A stretch of 64,000 nt of DNA from Jiangella alkaliphila (GCF_900105925.1 NZ_LT629791.1:4310001-4374000); one strand, 5' to 3'. Shown: positions 54,492 to 63,404, counted from the stretch's first letter. The notes: generated by a model not told the origin, from the sequence alone. Translations and numbers: made by a program.

Positions 54492-54896
54492 ATGGTGACC
54501 GCGCCTCGAACCGTGCTCCGGCGCCTCGTCGCCGCGCTGCTCGCCGCCGGCCTCGTCGTGCTGGCGGCCGCCATGGTCACCGCGGGCGGCGACACCGTGC
54601 GCGGCGCCGGCCCGGCCATCCACCCGGCCGCCGAGATCACCCCCAACGCGCTGCCGCGCACCGACGGCGACCACCAGCTGCTCGACGACACCGCACGGCA
54701 CGCCGCCGACGACGCGCATACGCCGGCCGGCGACCACGCCGGCCCCGACTCCGCCGTCGTCAGCGACGCGACGCTGCCCACCGGCGTGGTCCGCACCGGT
54801 GCCGACAAGGTCAGTGACACCACGGCGCGGCCGTCCGCACCGGCGCCTGCCGGCACGGTCGACGGCCGCGCCCCTCCTGAACACGGCGCCGTCTGA
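54492..54896 (+). CDS. small exported or membrane-anchored protein, unknown
   Basis: A 134-residue protein not recognised as a known family. A basic start (MVTAPRTVLRRL) and one hydrophobic helix (VAALLAAGLVVLAAAMVTAGG) form a signal anchor or signal peptide. The rest is Ala/Asp/Thr/Pro-rich and probably disordered outside the membrane. The ATG at 54492 lies eight bases after GGGGGAGG; GTG 54483 overlaps that site. It is 86 bp upstream of the Mrp operon on the same strand and may be transcribed with it. Confidence 0.65.
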   Translation: MVTAPRTVLRRLVAALLAAGLVVLAAAMVTAGGDTVRGAGPAIHPAAEITPNALPRTDGDHQLLDDTARHAADDAHTPAGDHAGPDSAVVSDATLPTGVVRTGADKVSDTTARPSAPAPAGTVDGRAPPEHGAV

Positions 54897-54982
54897 CCTT
54901 CCGTCCGCGCGAATGTGCCCCTGCGACCCGCCGCAGGCGGCACCATCGAAGGGTTTCCCTTGTCCGACCGTGAGAGCCGCTC

Positions 54983-57928
54983 ATGATGCTGGCCCTGATC
55001 GCCGCGCACCTGGTGGCCGCGGCGCTGGCGCCTGCCCTGGTGACCTGGCTGCGCCGCCGGGCGCTGCTGGTGCTGGCCCTCGTGCCCGCCGCCGGGTTCG
55101 TCTGGGCCGCCGCGATGACCGGCGAGGTCCGCCACGGCGGCGCCGTCGAGCAGCGGGTCCGCTGGGTCGGGTCGCTCGGGCTGGAGCTGTCCTTCCGGCT
55201 CACCACCCTCACGTGGGTGATGACGCTGCTGGTCACCGGCGTGGGCGCGCTGGTGCTGGCCTACTGCGCGGCGTACTTCCGCCGTGACGACGCCGGCCTG
55301 CCGCGGTTCGCGGGGCTGCTGACGGCGTTCGCCGGGGCGATGCTCGGGCTGGTGCTGGCCGACGACCTGCTGGTGCTGTACGTGTTCTGGGAGCTGACGA
55401 CGGTCCTGTCGTACCTGCTCATCGGGCACAACCCGGAGCGCAAGGCGAACCGGCGCGCGGCGATGCAGGCGCTCATGGTGACGACGTTCGGCGGGCTGGC
55501 GATGCTGGTCGGCGTCATCGTCATCGGGCAGGCGGCCGGGACGTACCGGATCTCCGAGGTGCTGGCGAACCCGCCCGGCGGCGACGCCGTCACGGTCGCC
55601 GTCGTGCTGGTGCTGATCGGGGCGGTGTCGAAGTCGGCGCTGATCCCGTTCCACTTCTGGCTGCCCGGCGCGATGGCCGCGCCCACCCCCGTCAGCGCCT
55701 ACCTGCACGCGGCGGCGATGGTGAAGGCGGGCGTGTACCTGGTCGCGCTGTTCGCGCCGGCGTTCGCCGGGCTGATGCCGTGGCGGCCGCTGCTGCTGAC
55801 CCTCGGCGTCCTGACGATGCTGCTCGGCGGGTTGCGGGCGCTGCGGCAGACCGACCTCAAGCTGCTGCTGGCCTACGGGACGGTGAGCCAGCTCGGCTTC
55901 CTGATCGTGCTGGTCGGCGCCGGGACCCGGGCCGCAGCGCTGGGCGGCGTCGCGATGCTGGTGGCACACGCGCTCTTCAAGGCGACGCTGTTCCTGGTGG
56001 TCGGCCTGGTCGACCGCGCGACGGGGACGCGCGACCTGCGCGAGCTGTCCGGCCTGGGCCGCCGGCTGCCGGTGCTGCTGTGGACGTCGATCCTCGCGGC
56101 CGCGTCGATGGCGGCCATCCCGCCGCTGGCCGGGTTCGTCGCCAAGGAGACCGCGTACGCCGCCGCCGTCGACATCGCGCAGACCGGCGACGGCACCGGC
56201 ATCGGGACGTTCGCCGGCTGGGCGCTGGTCGCCGGGCTGGCCGCCGGGTCCGCGCTGACCGCCGCGTACAGCATCCGGTTCGTCTGGGGCGCGTTCGCCG
56301 TGAAGCCGGACGTGCCGCCGCTGGAGCGCAAGGACTGCAAGTTCCCGACCGCCGGGTTCTCCGCCGCGCCGGTCGTGCTGGCGGCCGGCGGGCTGGCGCT
56401 GGGCTTCCTCGGCCCGCTCGAAACCGAGCTGCTGCAGCCGTACGCCGACCTGTTCCCCGAGGGTGCGCACGAGCCGGAGCTGACGTTGTGGCACGGCGTC
56501 AACACCGCGCTGCTGCTGTCGATCGCGTCGGTGCTGGTGGGCATCGTGCTGTTCCGCTGGCGCGACCGCGTCGACCGGGTCGAGGCGGCGCTGGCCCCGC
56601 GGACCGACGCCGAGACGTCGTACCGGACGATCATGCGCGGCGTCGACCGGCTCGCCGTCGAGGTCACCGGCGCCACCCAGCGCGGTTCGCTGCCCAGCTA
56701 CCTCGCCGTCATCTTCCTGGTGGTGGTCACGGTGCCTGGCGGGGTGCTGGTGGCCCAGCAGCTGTGGGCCGACGGTCCCGGCGTCCGCGCGTGGGACAGC
56801 GTCGGGCAGGCCGTCGTGGGCGCCATCATGATCACTTCGGCGATCATCGCCGCGCGGTCGCGGCGCCGGCTCAAGGCGGTGCTGCTGGCCGGCGGCACCG
56901 GCTACGGCATGGCGATGCTGTTCATCCTGCATGGCGCGCCCGACCTCGCGCTGACCCAGGTGCTGGTCGAGACCGTCACCCTGGTGATCTTCGTGCTGGT
57001 GCTGCGGCGACTGCCGCCGTACTTCTCCGACCGGCCGCTGACGAAGTCGCGCTGGTGGCGGGTGGGGCTCGGGGTCGTCGTCGGCCTGGTGATGGCCGGG
57101 CTGGCACTGGCCGCGTCGGGCGCCCGCACCGCCGACCCGGTGTCGGACGGGTTCGCCGAGCCGGCCGTGTCGTACGGCGGCGGGCACAACATCGTCAACG
57201 TCACGTTGGTCGACATCCGGGCGTGGGACACCATGGGCGAGATCTCCGTCCTCGTCGTCGCCGCGACCGGTGTGGCCAGCCTGATCTTCCTCATCACCGG
57301 CCGGACCGGGCGGCACCGGCCGGACGACGCGATCGCCAGCGCGCCGACGTCGCCGGAGCGCCGTCCGCACCGCAACCTGTGGCTGCGGGCCGGCCGCACC
57401 GTCGCGCCGGAGGGCCGCTCGATCCTGTTCGAGGTGGTCACCCGGCTGGCGTTCCACGTCGTCATCGTGTTCTCGATCTACCTGCTGTTCGTCGGGCACA
57501 ACGCGCCGGGCGGCGGGTTCGCCGGCGGCCTGGTGGCCGGGCTGGCGCTGATGGTCCGCTACCTCGCCGGCGGACGGCACGAGCTGGACGAGGCCGCGCC
57601 GGTCGACGCCGGCCTGCTCCTGGGCATCGGGCTGTTCATCGCGACCGGCAGCGGGCTGGTGCCGCTGGCCTTCGGCGGCGACGTCCTGCAGAGCGCCGTC
57701 GTCGACTTCGAGCTACCACTGGTCGGGCACGTGCACTTCGTGACGTCGCTGTTCTTCGACATCGGCGTGTACCTGGTCGTCGTCGGGCTGATGCTCGACG
57801 TGCTGCGCAGCCTCGGCGGCGGCATCGACGAGCAGGCCGGCGACGACGCCGAGTCCGGTGAGTCCATCGAGTCCGCGGAGGAGGCGCATACGGCGGCCCG
57901 CCGCGAGGCGTCAGGGGGTAGTCAGTGA
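54983..57928 (+). CDS. mrpA: Mrp Na+/H+ antiporter subunit A, fused to B
   Basis: A 981-residue polytopic protein. Residues about 1-480 form a NuoL-like domain with the proton-antiporter family core (LYVFWELTTVLSYLLIGHNPERKANRRAAMQAL, then SKSALIPFHFWLPGAMAAPTPVSAYLHAA, HALFKATLF). The C-terminal half contains the MrpA-type NuoJ-like region (GTGYGMAMLFILHGAPDLALTQVLVET). A fused MrpB domain follows (GRSILFEVVTRLAFHVVIVFSIYLLFVGHNAPGGGFAGGL). The operon mrpA-C-D-E-F-G continues with four-base overlaps. The complex exchanges cytoplasmic Na+ (or other cations) for protons. Confidence 0.95.
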   Translation: MMLALIAAHLVAAALAPALVTWLRRRALLVLALVPAAGFVWAAAMTGEVRHGGAVEQRVRWVGSLGLELSFRLTTLTWVMTLLVTGVGALVLAYCAAYFRRDDAGLPRFAGLLTAFAGAMLGLVLADDLLVLYVFWELTTVLSYLLIGHNPERKANRRAAMQALMVTTFGGLAMLVGVIVIGQAAGTYRISEVLANPPGGDAVTVAVVLVLIGAVSKSALIPFHFWLPGAMAAPTPVSAYLHAAAMVKAGVYLVALFAPAFAGLMPWRPLLLTLGVLTMLLGGLRALRQTDLKLLLAYGTVSQLGFLIVLVGAGTRAAALGGVAMLVAHALFKATLFLVVGLVDRATGTRDLRELSGLGRRLPVLLWTSILAAASMAAIPPLAGFVAKETAYAAAVDIAQTGDGTGIGTFAGWALVAGLAAGSALTAAYSIRFVWGAFAVKPDVPPLERKDCKFPTAGFSAAPVVLAAGGLALGFLGPLETELLQPYADLFPEGAHEPELTLWHGVNTALLLSIASVLVGIVLFRWRDRVDRVEAALAPRTDAETSYRTIMRGVDRLAVEVTGATQRGSLPSYLAVIFLVVVTVPGGVLVAQQLWADGPGVRAWDSVGQAVVGAIMITSAIIAARSRRRLKAVLLAGGTGYGMAMLFILHGAPDLALTQVLVETVTLVIFVLVLRRLPPYFSDRPLTKSRWWRVGLGVVVGLVMAGLALAASGARTADPVSDGFAEPAVSYGGGHNIVNVTLVDIRAWDTMGEISVLVVAATGVASLIFLITGRTGRHRPDDAIASAPTSPERRPHRNLWLRAGRTVAPEGRSILFEVVTRLAFHVVIVFSIYLLFVGHNAPGGGFAGGLVAGLALMVRYLAGGRHELDEAAPVDAGLLLGIGLFIATGSGLVPLAFGGDVLQSAVVDFELPLVGHVHFVTSLFFDIGVYLVVVGLMLDVLRSLGGGIDEQAGDDAESGESIESAEEAHTAARREASGGSQ

Positions 57929-58404
57929 GTGCGAACCTGGTCCTGGTCGTCGTGGTCGGCGTGCTGTTCGCCGCCGGCGTGTACCTGCTGCTCGAGCGCA
58001 GCCTGACCCGCGTGCTGGTGGGCGTCATCCTCATCGGCAACGGCGTCAACACGCTGTTCCTGGTGGCGTCCGGGCCGGCCGGGCGGGCGCCGATCGTCGG
58101 CCTCAACGACGTCGACGACATGAGCGATCCGCTGCCGCAGGCGCTGGTGCTCACCGCCATCGTCATCACGCTCGGGGTGACGGCGTTCCTGCTGGCCATG
58201 GCCTACCGGGCCTGGCAGCTCAACGGGAACGACGAGGTCCAGGACGACGTCGAGGACGCCGCGATCCGCCGTCGCGCCGAGCGCGACGAGGTGTCGTCCA
58301 GCTACGACGACAGCGCGGGCGGCACGATGGACGAGGAAGGCGCCGACGAACCGTCCGCCGAGGGCGAGCCTGCTGCCGTCGGACCCGAGGGGGAGCGCCC
58401 GTGA
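57925..58404 (+). CDS. mrpC: Mrp antiporter subunit C
   Basis: A 159-residue NuoK-like protein with three helices: LVLVVVVGVLFAAGVYLLLERSLTRVLVGVILIGNGVNTLFLVA, then DPLPQALVLTAIVITLGVTAFLLAMAYR. The conserved PLPQALVLTAIVI is present. After the last helix comes an acidic tail of about 50 residues (to EGERP), longer than in Bacillus MrpC. The GTG overlaps the mrpA stop, and its stop overlaps the GTG of mrpD. Confidence 0.94.
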   Translation: MSANLVLVVVVGVLFAAGVYLLLERSLTRVLVGVILIGNGVNTLFLVASGPAGRAPIVGLNDVDDMSDPLPQALVLTAIVITLGVTAFLLAMAYRAWQLNGNDEVQDDVEDAAIRRRAERDEVSSSYDDSAGGTMDEEGADEPSAEGEPAAVGPEGERP

Positions 58405-59980
58405 ACGCGTCCGTCCTGGTCCCGCTGCCCGTCGTGCTGCCGCTGTTCGGCGCAGGGCTGGCGCTCGCGCTGGGCCGGTCCGCCCGGGCGCAGCGGGTGG
58501 TCAGCGTCGTCGTCCTCAGCCTCGTGGTGGTCATCGCGGCCGTCCTGCTGGCGCGGGCCGACGCCGACGGCCCGCAGGTCATGCACGTCGGCGGCTGGCC
58601 GCGCCGATCGGCATCTCGCTGGTCGCCGACCGGCTGTCCGCGCTGATGCTGCTGGTGTCGGTGGTCGTGGCGCTGAGCGTCCTGGTGTACTCGCTGAGCC
58701 AGGGCTTGGTGGAGTACGGGCCGGACACCCCGCTGTCGATCTACCATCCGACCTTCCTGATCCTGGTCGCGGGCGTGTCGAACGCGTTCCTGTCCGGCGA
58801 CCTGTTCAACCTCTACGTCGGCTTCGAGATCCTGCTGGCCGCGTCGTACGTGCTGCTGACGCTGGGCGGCACCGCTGACCGGATCCGGGCCGGCAGCACC
58901 TACGTCGTGGTGTCGCTGGCGTCGTCGATCGTGTTCCTGACGGCGCTGGCGCTGGTCTACGCCGCCACCGGCACCGTCAGCCTGGCCCAGCTGGCCGGGC
59001 GGCTGGACGAGTTGCCGTCAGGCGTGGCGCTGATGCTGCAGCTCATGCTGCTGACGGCGTTCGCGATCAAGGCCGCGGTGTTCCCGCTGTCGGCGTGGCT
59101 GCCGGACAGCTACCCGACCGCGCCGGCGCCGGTGACCGCGGTCTTCGCCGGCCTGCTGACGAAGGTTGGCGTCTACGCGATCATCCGGACGCAGACGCTG
59201 CTGTTCCCGGACAGCCCGCTGTCGGATCTGCTGCTGTGGGCGGCGCTGCTGACGATGGTGATCGGCATCCTCGGCGCCGTCGCGCAGGACGACCTCAAGC
59301 GAATGCTGTCGTTCACGCTGGTCAGCCACATCGGCTACATGGTCTTCGGGGTGGCCCTGGCCAGCGACGACGGCCTGTCCGGCGCCATCTACTACGTGGT
59401 CCACCACATCGTCATCCAGACCAACCTGTTCCTCGTCGCCGGGCTGATCGAACGCCGCGGCGGCAGCACGTCGCTGGAGCGGCTCGGCGGGCTGGCCCGG
59501 CTGTCGCCGGTACTGGCGCTGCTGTTCTTCGTCCCGGCGATGAACCTGGCCGGCATCCCGCCGTTCTCCGGGTTCCTCGGCAAGCTGGGGCTCATGCAGG
59601 CCGGCGTCGACGACGGCGGCTGGCTGGCGTACGTGCTGGTCGCGGGCAGCGTCGTCACCAGCCTGCTGACGCTGTACGCGATGGCGAAGGCGTGGAACCG
59701 GGCGTTCTGGCAGCCGCCTCCGGCGGAGCCGGAGGACGCGTCGGGGCCGAGGACCGACCTGCACCGCAAGCCCGTCCGCACCGAGGCGCCGGTCTCGAGC
59801 AAGGTGGCCAAGGTCGCGCTGCGGGCCGGGATGGCCGGGCCGGCCGCCGTACTGCTGCTGGTCGGCGTCGCCATGACGGTGTTCGCCGGGCCGCTGTTCG
59901 GGCTCACCGACCGCGCCGCCGCCGACCTGCGCGAACGCACACCGTACGTCGAGGCCGTCCTGCCGGAAGGTGCGCCGTGA
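58401..59980 (+). pseudogene. mrpD: Mrp antiporter subunit D, single frameshift
   Basis: The frame from GTG 58401 gives a normal MrpD N-terminus (NASVLVPLPVVLPLFGAGLALAL to MHVGGW). At about 58598-58601 it shifts, and the product ends at 58646 after unrelated residues. The correct continuation resumes in another frame (IGISLVADRLSALMLLVSVVVAL) and runs uninterrupted to 59980. It includes NLYVGFEILLAASYVLL, AAVFPLSAWLPDSYPTAPAPVTAVFAGLLTKVG and LVSHIGYMVFG, all expected NuoN-like elements. One base is missing in the stretch GGCTGGCCGCGCCG. This may be a true mutation or a sequencing error. An internal ATG at 58646 could restart a shortened product. Confidence 0.85.
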
Positions 59981-60534
59981 GCCGCGACGACGTGCCGGAG
60001 CGGCGGAACGGGGTGCAGTGGCCGATGCTGATCGGGCTGACCGTCGTCTGGGTGCTGCTGTGGGGCGGCGTCAACGTGGCGAACGTGCTGTCCGGGCTGG
60101 TCGTGGCCGTCATCGTCACGCTGGTGTTCCCGCTGCCGCCCATTGTGTTCAGCGGCCGCCTCCGGGCGCGCGGGCTGGCCGTGCTGCTCGGCTGGTTCGT
60201 CGTCGAGCTGTTCGTCGCCAGCGTGCAGGTCGCCGGGCAGGCGCTGCGGATCGGGCGGCCGCCGCTCAACGCCGTCATCGAGGTGGATCTGCGCAGCCGC
60301 TCGGACCTCTACCTGACGCTCACCGCCGAGCTGCTGTCGCTCGTCCCCGGCAGCCTCGTCGTCGAGGCCCGCCGCTCGACGTCGACGCTGTTCCTGCACG
60401 TGCTGGGCGTCCGCGACGAGGCCGACGTCGAGGAGGCGCGGCGGCGGGCGCTGCGCCAGGAGGAGCGGGTCATGCGGGCGCTGGCGTCGGACGAGGAACT
60501 GGCCGCGTATCTGTCCGAGGGGGTGGGCCGATGA
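59977..60534 (+). CDS. mrpE: Mrp antiporter subunit E
   Basis: A 185-residue membrane protein. Two to three helices (WPMLIGLTVVWVLLWGGVNVANVLSGLVVAVIVTLVFPLPP, LAVLLGWFVVELFVASVQVA) are followed by a cytoplasmic domain. The domain includes NAVIEVDLRSRSDLYLTLTAELLSLVPGSLVVEARRSTSTLFLHVLGV, the MrpE signature region. The GTG at 59977 overlaps the mrpD stop by GTGA, so translation depends on ribosomes completing the 3' part of mrpD. Confidence 0.93.
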   Translation: MSRDDVPERRNGVQWPMLIGLTVVWVLLWGGVNVANVLSGLVVAVIVTLVFPLPPIVFSGRLRARGLAVLLGWFVVELFVASVQVAGQALRIGRPPLNAVIEVDLRSRSDLYLTLTAELLSLVPGSLVVEARRSTSTLFLHVLGVRDEADVEEARRRALRQEERVMRALASDEELAAYLSEGVGR

Positions 60535-60803
60535 CCGTCGTCATCTGGGTGTGCGCGGCCATGCTGAGCGTCGCCGCCGTGCTGGTGCTGACCCGCATGG
60601 CCGTCGGCCCGACCATGCTCAACCGGGTCGTCGCGATGGACGTGCTGATCGCCATCGTCGTGGCCGGGCTCGGCCTGGAGGCGGCGCTGAACCGGCATGC
60701 GACGACGTTGCCGATCCTGGTCGTGCTGTCGCTGGTCGGCTTCGTCGGCTCGGTCAGCGTCGCCCGCTTCGCCGCGCACGACGACAAGGGGGAGGGCTCG
60801 TGA
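60531..60803 (+). CDS. mrpF: Mrp antiporter subunit F
   Basis: A 90-residue protein with three helices: VVIWVCAAMLSVAAVLVLTRMAVGPTMLNRVVAMDVLIAIVVAGLGLEAAL and LPILVVLSLVGFVGSVSVARF. The conserved GPTMLNRVVAMD is present. The ATG overlaps the mrpE stop and its stop overlaps the mrpG GTG. Confidence 0.94.
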   Translation: MTVVIWVCAAMLSVAAVLVLTRMAVGPTMLNRVVAMDVLIAIVVAGLGLEAALNRHATTLPILVVLSLVGFVGSVSVARFAAHDDKGEGS

Positions 60804-61147
60804 ACGCGTTCGACGTCGCCTCCGCGGTCTGCCTGGTGGCCGGCTGCGCGCTGTCGCTGATCGCGGCGATCGGCCTGATCCGGTTCCCCGACCTGCTCAG
60901 CCGCATGCACGCCGGCACCAAGCCGCAGGTGCTCGGCCTGCTGCTCATCCTCGTCGGCGTCGGCCTGCGGCTGCGCGACTGGAGCGACGTCGGCATGCTG
61001 CTGGCTGTCGCGCTGTTCCAGCTGATGACCGCGCCGGTGGCGGCGCACATGGTCGGCCGGGCCGCCTACCGGCGCGGCGCCGTCCGTCGCGACACCCTGC
61101 TGGTGGACGAGCTGACGCCCGCGCTGGAGGCGGAGAACCGGGACTGA
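60800..61147 (+). CDS. mrpG: Mrp antiporter subunit G
   Basis: A 115-residue protein with three helices, the last subunit of the operon. The conserved stretch GLIRFPDLLSRMHAGTKPQVLGLLLILVGV is present, then DVGMLLAVALFQLMTAPVAAHMVGRAAYR. The GTG start overlaps mrpF. The large palindromic element at 61176 begins 28 bp after the stop. Confidence 0.94.
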   Translation: MNAFDVASAVCLVAGCALSLIAAIGLIRFPDLLSRMHAGTKPQVLGLLLILVGVGLRLRDWSDVGMLLAVALFQLMTAPVAAHMVGRAAYRRGAVRRDTLLVDELTPALEAENRD

Positions 61148-61175
61148 CGCCCGCCGCCCGGCCGTCCACAGTGCT

Positions 61176-61352
61176 TTGCAATGAGCACCTCTACGCACCA
61201 CCTGGCCGCGGGCTGGCCTTGGCACGACCGTCCATGGTGGCTTGGCATTGCTGATCGTCGTTCTGAAGCCGACATTCCGGACGCGCCGGCGATGACCGGC
61301 CGTGCCAAGCTCCGCCCGGCGCGCGGGTGGTGCGTCACGGTGCTCATTGCAA
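61176..61352. repeat. 177-bp palindromic element with 27-bp terminal inverted repeats
   Basis: The ends at 61176-61202 and 61326-61352 are complementary at 24 of 27 positions (TTGCAATGAGCACC...GCACCACC against GGTGGTGC...GGTGCTCATTGCAA). Inside, CTTGGCACG pairs with CGTGCCAAG. No gene lies in 61148-61473. The structure is like a MITE-type or long-hairpin intergenic repeat. Confidence 0.65.
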
Positions 61353-61385
61353 GGCGGCCGCACACCGTCCGGCCCAGCGCCCAGC

Positions 61386-61448
61386 GGGTGAGATCACTGC
61401 ACCGGCTGGGTGGCAGCACTGTTGCTTGCACGACAGCAACGCCACCCA
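61386..61448 (+). repeat. dispersed 63-bp repeat, copy 3
   Basis: It starts GGGTGAGATC and ends GCCACCCA. It contains the compound hairpin TGGGTGGC-N6-GTTGC-N10-GCAAC-GCCACCCA (61407-61448). It aligns without gaps with the copies at 16968-17030 (inverted) and 17090-17152, and lies 26 bp before the end of the convergent GNAT gene. Confidence 0.65.
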
Positions 61449-61473
61449 CGCTGCGTGGCCGACTGCGCCGCGC

Positions 61474-61956
61474 TCAGATCGGCCGGGAGTAGTAGCGCAC
61501 CGACTTTGCCGTGCCGACCAGCGCCGCCGAGCCGACCGGCGTGAACCCCATCGACGTGTGCAGGGCGTCGGACGCCGGGTTCGGCGGGTCGAGGTTGACC
61601 TCGGCGCACAGCAACTGCTGGCCGTCGGCCCGCGCCGCCGCGATGACGTCCTCGTAGAGCGCCCGCGCCAGCCCCTGCCCGCGCGCGGCCGGCGCCACGA
61701 CGACCCGGTCGACGTAGGCGAAGCGCGGGTGGCGGGCCTTGAACCAGTCGAAGTTCTGGCTGACCCGGGAGGTGTCCTGGTCGAACGCGATGACCATCGC
61801 GCTGAGGTCGTCGGTGACCCGGACCCGCCAGGCCACCTTCAGCAGCCCGCGGAACTCGTCGGCGGTGAGCTCGGACAGCTCGAGGGCGTGGTCGTTGTTC
61901 AGCCGCAGTAGCGCGGCCTGGTCGGCTTCGGTCGGGGCACGGAACGTCTGCGGCAC
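61474..61956 (-). CDS. GNAT family N-acetyltransferase
   Basis: A 160-residue acetyltransferase. The acetyl-CoA loop VVVAPAARGQGLARALYEDVI (residues about 85-105) follows strand FAYVDRV, and CAEVNLDPPNPASDALHTSMGF is the typical C-terminal motif of this single-domain group. The substrate is unknown. The ATG gives MPQTFRAPTEADQAALLRLNN. It is convergent with the Mrp operon and divergent from the LLM gene, 49 bp apart. Confidence 0.9.
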   Translation of the reverse strand: MPQTFRAPTEADQAALLRLNNDHALELSELTADEFRGLLKVAWRVRVTDDLSAMVIAFDQDTSRVSQNFDWFKARHPRFAYVDRVVVAPAARGQGLARALYEDVIAAARADGQQLLCAEVNLDPPNPASDALHTSMGFTPVGSAALVGTAKSVRYYSRPI

Positions 61957-62005
61957 GGATCGAGCGTAAGGGAAGACGCCGTGCCGCTCGCCGGTTGGCC
62001 ACTGT

Positions 62006-62863
62006 ATGACGATCGACGTAGGACGAGCAGGGGTGTGGGTCGGGGCGCGGAACTGGCCCGCTGACCAGGCCGAGGTGAAGGACGCGTTCGCCGAGCTGGA
62101 GGCGCTGGGTTACGGCGCGGCCTGGCTGGGGGGCGCCGAGGGCGACCTCCTCCGTCCTGAGCAGGTCCTCACCGCCACGACGCGGCTGACCGCCGCCACC
62201 GGCATCGTCAACGTGTGGACGGAGCCCGCCGACGAGGTGGCCGCGGCGTTCGACCGCGTCGACGGCGCCTACCCCGGCCGGCTGCTGCTGGGCGTCGGTG
62301 CGGGCCACGCCGAGTTCGTCGAGCAGAGCGGCCAGACGTACCAGCGTCCGTACAGCAAGGTCGCCGACTATCTCGACCGGCTCGATGCGGCGGGGGTACC
62401 GGCGGCGAAGCGGGCCGTCGCCGCGCTCGGGCCGCGGACACTGCGGCTGGCGGGCGAGCGCAGCCTCGGTGCGCACCCCTACCTCGTCACGCCCGAGCAC
62501 ACTCGCCTCGCCCGCGAGGTCCTCGGCGACGGGCCGCTGCTGGCGCCGGAGCAGAAGGTCGTGCTGTCGACGGACGAGAACGAGGTGCTGCGCATCGCCG
62601 GACCGGTTGTCGAGTTCTACCTCGGCCTGCCGAACTACGTGAACAACCTGCGCCGCCTCGGCTTCACCGACGACGACGTGTCGGGCTCGGGCAGCTGGCG
62701 GCTGGTCGATGCACTGATCGCGTGGGGCGACCCCGACACCGTCGCGCGACGCGTCGCCGACCACCACACCGCCGGCGCCGACCACGTCTGCGTCCAGGTC
62801 CTCACCGCCCGGCCCGGCCCGCCGCGGGCCGAGTGGCGGGCGCTCGCCCCGGCGCTGACCTAG
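62006..62863 (+). CDS. LLM class F420-dependent oxidoreductase
   Basis: A 285-residue (beta/alpha)8 oxidoreductase of the luciferase-like superfamily, in the actinobacterial F420 subgroup. Features are AFAELEALGYGAAWLGGAEGD, ATGIVNVWTEPADEVAAAFDRV, PGRLLLGVGAGHAEFV and AALGPRTLRLAGERSLGAHPYLVTPEH. The C-terminal stretch VDALIAWGDPDTVARRVADHHTAGADHVCVQVL is characteristic. Use of F420 rather than FMN is inferred from the family. The substrate is unknown. Its stop overlaps the carbonic anhydrase stop by four bases. Confidence 0.87.
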   Translation: MTIDVGRAGVWVGARNWPADQAEVKDAFAELEALGYGAAWLGGAEGDLLRPEQVLTATTRLTAATGIVNVWTEPADEVAAAFDRVDGAYPGRLLLGVGAGHAEFVEQSGQTYQRPYSKVADYLDRLDAAGVPAAKRAVAALGPRTLRLAGERSLGAHPYLVTPEHTRLAREVLGDGPLLAPEQKVVLSTDENEVLRIAGPVVEFYLGLPNYVNNLRRLGFTDDDVSGSGSWRLVDALIAWGDPDTVARRVADHHTAGADHVCVQVLTARPGPPRAEWRALAPALT

Positions 62864-63360
62864 GCCAGCTGGGTGAGCCGGCCGGTGTCGACGTCGTAGC
62901 GGAAGCCGCCGACGGGGACGGTAGGGGGCAGGTACGGCCACGAGCGGATCTTCTGGACGTCCTCGACGAGCGTGGCCTCCTGGTCGGCGATGAGCTGGAA
63001 GTCGAGGCTGCGGACGTCGATGCCGGTGGACTGCTCGATCGCGGCGACCACCTCGTCGGCGGTGGCGCTGGCCATCTTGCATCGGGTGTGCGCCACCACC
63101 ATGATGCGCGTGACGCCGAGCAGGTGCGTCGCCAGCGCCAGCGTGCGCAGCACGTCGGTGGTGACCCGGGCGCCGGCGTTGCGCATGATCTTCGCGTCGC
63201 CCGGCTTCAGGCCCAGCATGTCCAGCGGCTCGATGCGGGAGTCCATGCAGGTGACGACGGCCAGCCCGCGTGCCGCGACCGGCTCGAGGCCGGACAGCGC
63301 GAACTTGGCCGCGTAGTCGTCGTTGCCGGCCAGGACGTCGGCGAACTCGTCGGTCTGCAT
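62860..63360 (-). CDS. beta-class carbonic anhydrase
   Basis: A 166-residue enzyme that interconverts CO2 and bicarbonate. Zinc ligands are Cys38 (in TCMDSRIEP), His91 and Cys94 (in HTRCKM). The Asp40-Arg42 catalytic dyad is present. The small size matches the short beta-CA clade common in actinobacteria. The ATG begins MQTDEFADVLAGNDDYAAKFAL. The gene has no partner. Its 3' end overlaps the LLM gene by 4 bp and it follows the MFS gene by 44 bp on the same strand. Confidence 0.92.
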   Translation of the reverse strand: MQTDEFADVLAGNDDYAAKFALSGLEPVAARGLAVVTCMDSRIEPLDMLGLKPGDAKIMRNAGARVTTDVLRTLALATHLLGVTRIMVVAHTRCKMASATADEVVAAIEQSTGIDVRSLDFQLIADQEATLVEDVQKIRSWPYLPPTVPVGGFRYDVDTGRLTQLA

Positions 63361-63404
63361 CGGGCTCCTCTACACGAAGGAACGGGGGCATCGCGACGGC
63401 GCTG

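Noticed and set aside
58598..58610. Programmed -1 ribosomal frameshift as an explanation for split mrpD.
   Set aside because: The stretch has no X-XXY-YYZ slippery heptamer, and programmed frameshifting is not known for this subunit. Mutation or base-call error is simpler.
61066..61449. Open frames on both strands across the 61.2-kb palindrome.
   Set aside because: They read similar peptides on both strands because the DNA is palindromic; no family match and they overlap mrpG.
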